Assembly: GCA_032716605.1 (NCBI GenBank)
Contig: CM064517.1
Span: 19,040,100 to 19,104,099 of the forward strand
DNA length: 64,000 nt
Origin: Paralithodes platypus
Lineage: Eukaryota > Arthropoda > Malacostraca > Decapoda > Lithodidae
Reading direction: 5' to 3'
Below the pieces are notes generated by a model. The model had not been told where the DNA came from and made no database searches. It worked only from the letters and a program-made list of their open reading frames with translations. Positions 62,750 through 64,000 of this stretch are shown here, piece by piece; within the stretch, counting starts at the first letter, position 1; each line of letters begins with the position of its first letter. Position numbers and translations under genes: made by a program.

Positions 62750-63375
62750 CTATCTATCTATCTATCTATATGCTCAGGCCCAAACCCCATTTTGGGGGTA
62801 GCCGACTCAAGACAGAGCAAGAACAGGGAAAACACAAAAACAACATAAAACAACGAATAAACACAGATAAAAACAACGAATAAACACAGATAAAAACACA
62901 CAAATTCACACACATCTAGGTCACCCAGGAGAAGACCCAGAGACCAGGGTCACCAAGGTCGCTCCAGCACTCCCCCGGCCCCCGACCACCCGGAGAGGTT
63001 CTGATCTCGGCAGGCAGACATGCAGCGGAGCCAAAGCCACAAGCCCTCCCACCACACTTCCAGGCGCACCCTTCATATTAATCGTCTCCCCGGGCCAGGC
63101 GCCTGATGGACTATTATCTAGTCCAACTTACGACCGACCCCTTACTCCAAATGACCACGTGTTCACTCAACTATTCACAAGCATTCTCCATTCACTCCTG
63201 TCCACCACCACTTCCCCTGCCTGATCTATAGTCATTCCTCTATCATCCAAAGCTTTTCTTACACAGTCTCTCCATCTCAATGGGGGTCTTCCTGCCCTTC
63301 TATCTCCCCTTGTACCTGACTCACATATTCTCTTTGTAAGCCTTTCATCTCCCATTCGTTCAATGGATATTAATG
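62750..63375 (-). pseudogene. RTE-T LINE 3' end with GATA-type tail
   Basis: Minus strand: ERMGDERLTKRICESGTRGD, RRAGRPPLRWRDCVRKALDD and DRSEWRMLVNS form the C-terminal RTE ORF. It is followed by the family landmark GTTGGACTAGATAATAGTCC and a 3' region ending GGGCCTGAGCATATAGATAG with a (GATA)n tail at the plus-strand left end (62752-62771). The copy is 5'-truncated. Confidence 0.8.
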
Positions 63376-63384
63376 TACTGTACA

Positions 63385-64000
63385 GTAAAACCTCTCCCAT
63401 CCAGACTAATTGGGGGAGAACCCTGTCTGGATCTGCCGAAAGTCAGGACATATATTCAGCCATCCAGACAAATCCGGATGGCTGAAACATGAGTCCGGAT
63501 ATCTAACTTAAGCAACCAGACTTAGGTTTCAGCCATCAAAACAAATCCGGATGGCTGAAACATGAGTCCGGATATCTAACTTAAGCAACCAGACTTAGGT
63601 TTCAGCCATCCAGACAAATCCGGATGGCTGACATACAAGTCCGGATAACTAACACTGGATGTAAATAATATGTGTAGAAACTTGTATTAGTCTCGTTCGT
63701 ATCCGGATTGATCTGCCATTGTCAAGGGGTTTGCCGCTTAGAGACGAAATCCGAGTGAATCCGAAATCCGATCGTCATATGCGCAAGATGCTGCCGCCAT
63801 CTTTGTATGACGTCAACACTAGGCAGACACTTACAGTCCACTCGTCTTTGTGTTGAAAATCCAGCTGTTTGCAAGTTTTTTTTGTGCCTGAATCTCTCAT
63901 CTCTCGTGTTTATTATAACCTCTAGTACATCTAATGATAAGGATGGTGGGCCTGGTGGTAGCAGTGAATGAAATTACCATCAAAACAAAGCAAAGACCAG
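63385..64000. mobile_element. Pogo/Tigger-like element, left end, with 73-bp tandem repeats (runs off the window)
   Basis: Begins after TA with CAGTAAAACCTC, the common start of pogo/Tigger elements. From about 63455 to 63655 there are three units of 73 bp, each containing the hairpin GCCATCC...GGATGGC. No transposase frame is visible before 64000; the last 300 bp are unassigned. It is related to the fragment at 5807. Confidence 0.65.

Overview
This is a piece of an animal nuclear genome made almost entirely of transposable elements; there is no bacterial, viral or organellar gene organisation. The mixture (three DIRS retrotransposon families, RTE-, CR1- and I/Jockey-like LINEs, pogo/Tigger-like and TTAA-target DNA elements, a tRNA-derived SINE, dense TA/GATA/CATA microsatellites) fits an aquatic invertebrate. 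A decapod crustacean is my best guess, but this is inference only. The only host coding sequence I can support is one 171-bp, phase-0 exon on the minus strand (59677-59847) of a succinate-semialdehyde dehydrogenase (ALDH5A1-type) gene. Much of the right-hand part may therefore be intron or gene flank. Names used below are local labels: DIRS-A, -B and -C for the tyrosine-recombinase retrotransposons; RTE-G, RTE-Z and RTE-T for three RTE-like LINE families; CR1-a, -b and -c for three CR1-like LINE families; CAA-LINE for a LINE with a (CAA)n tail. Layout: 1-144 is the end of a DIRS-A copy in plus orientation. 145-6100 holds LINE fragments and a 2.6-kb TIR element (3003-5600) that itself contains a LINE and a TTAA MITE. 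6110-15430 is four LINE copies (RTE-G, CR1-a, CR1-b, RTE-G) plus a SINE and a pogo-like MITE. 15475-24176 is a nearly complete DIRS-A element (copy A1, coding on the minus strand). 24234-43092 is a DIRS-B element on the plus strand, bloated by a CAA-LINE, a CR1-c LINE, a second DIRS-A copy (A2, 30285-38749) inside that LINE, a TTAA MITE inside the same LINE, and another CAA-LINE. 43100-48163 is RTE-Z LINE copies, one split by a pogo-like MITE. 48226-57643 is a degenerate, internally duplicated DIRS-C element. 57646-64000 is LINE fragments, a minisatellite split by a SINE, the host exon, a CR1-a copy and a pogo-like element with 73-bp tandem repeats. How the DIRS genes work together: each element encodes a Gag with an N-terminal Cys/His cluster, a reverse transcriptase/RNase H/methyltransferase-like polyprotein and a tyrosine recombinase. 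An internal complementary region copies the joined ends and templates closure of a circular DNA, which the recombinase integrates without target-site duplication. In DIRS-A the RT frame is -1 relative to Gag, and a canonical A AAA AAC slippery heptamer lies directly before the Gag stop codon. The recombinase frame stays open beneath the RT-RNase H frame. All three families share a terminal sequence signature and a poly(G) run after the recombinase gene, and DIRS-B and DIRS-C each carry their own dispersed palindrome. These are the most interesting structures in the window.
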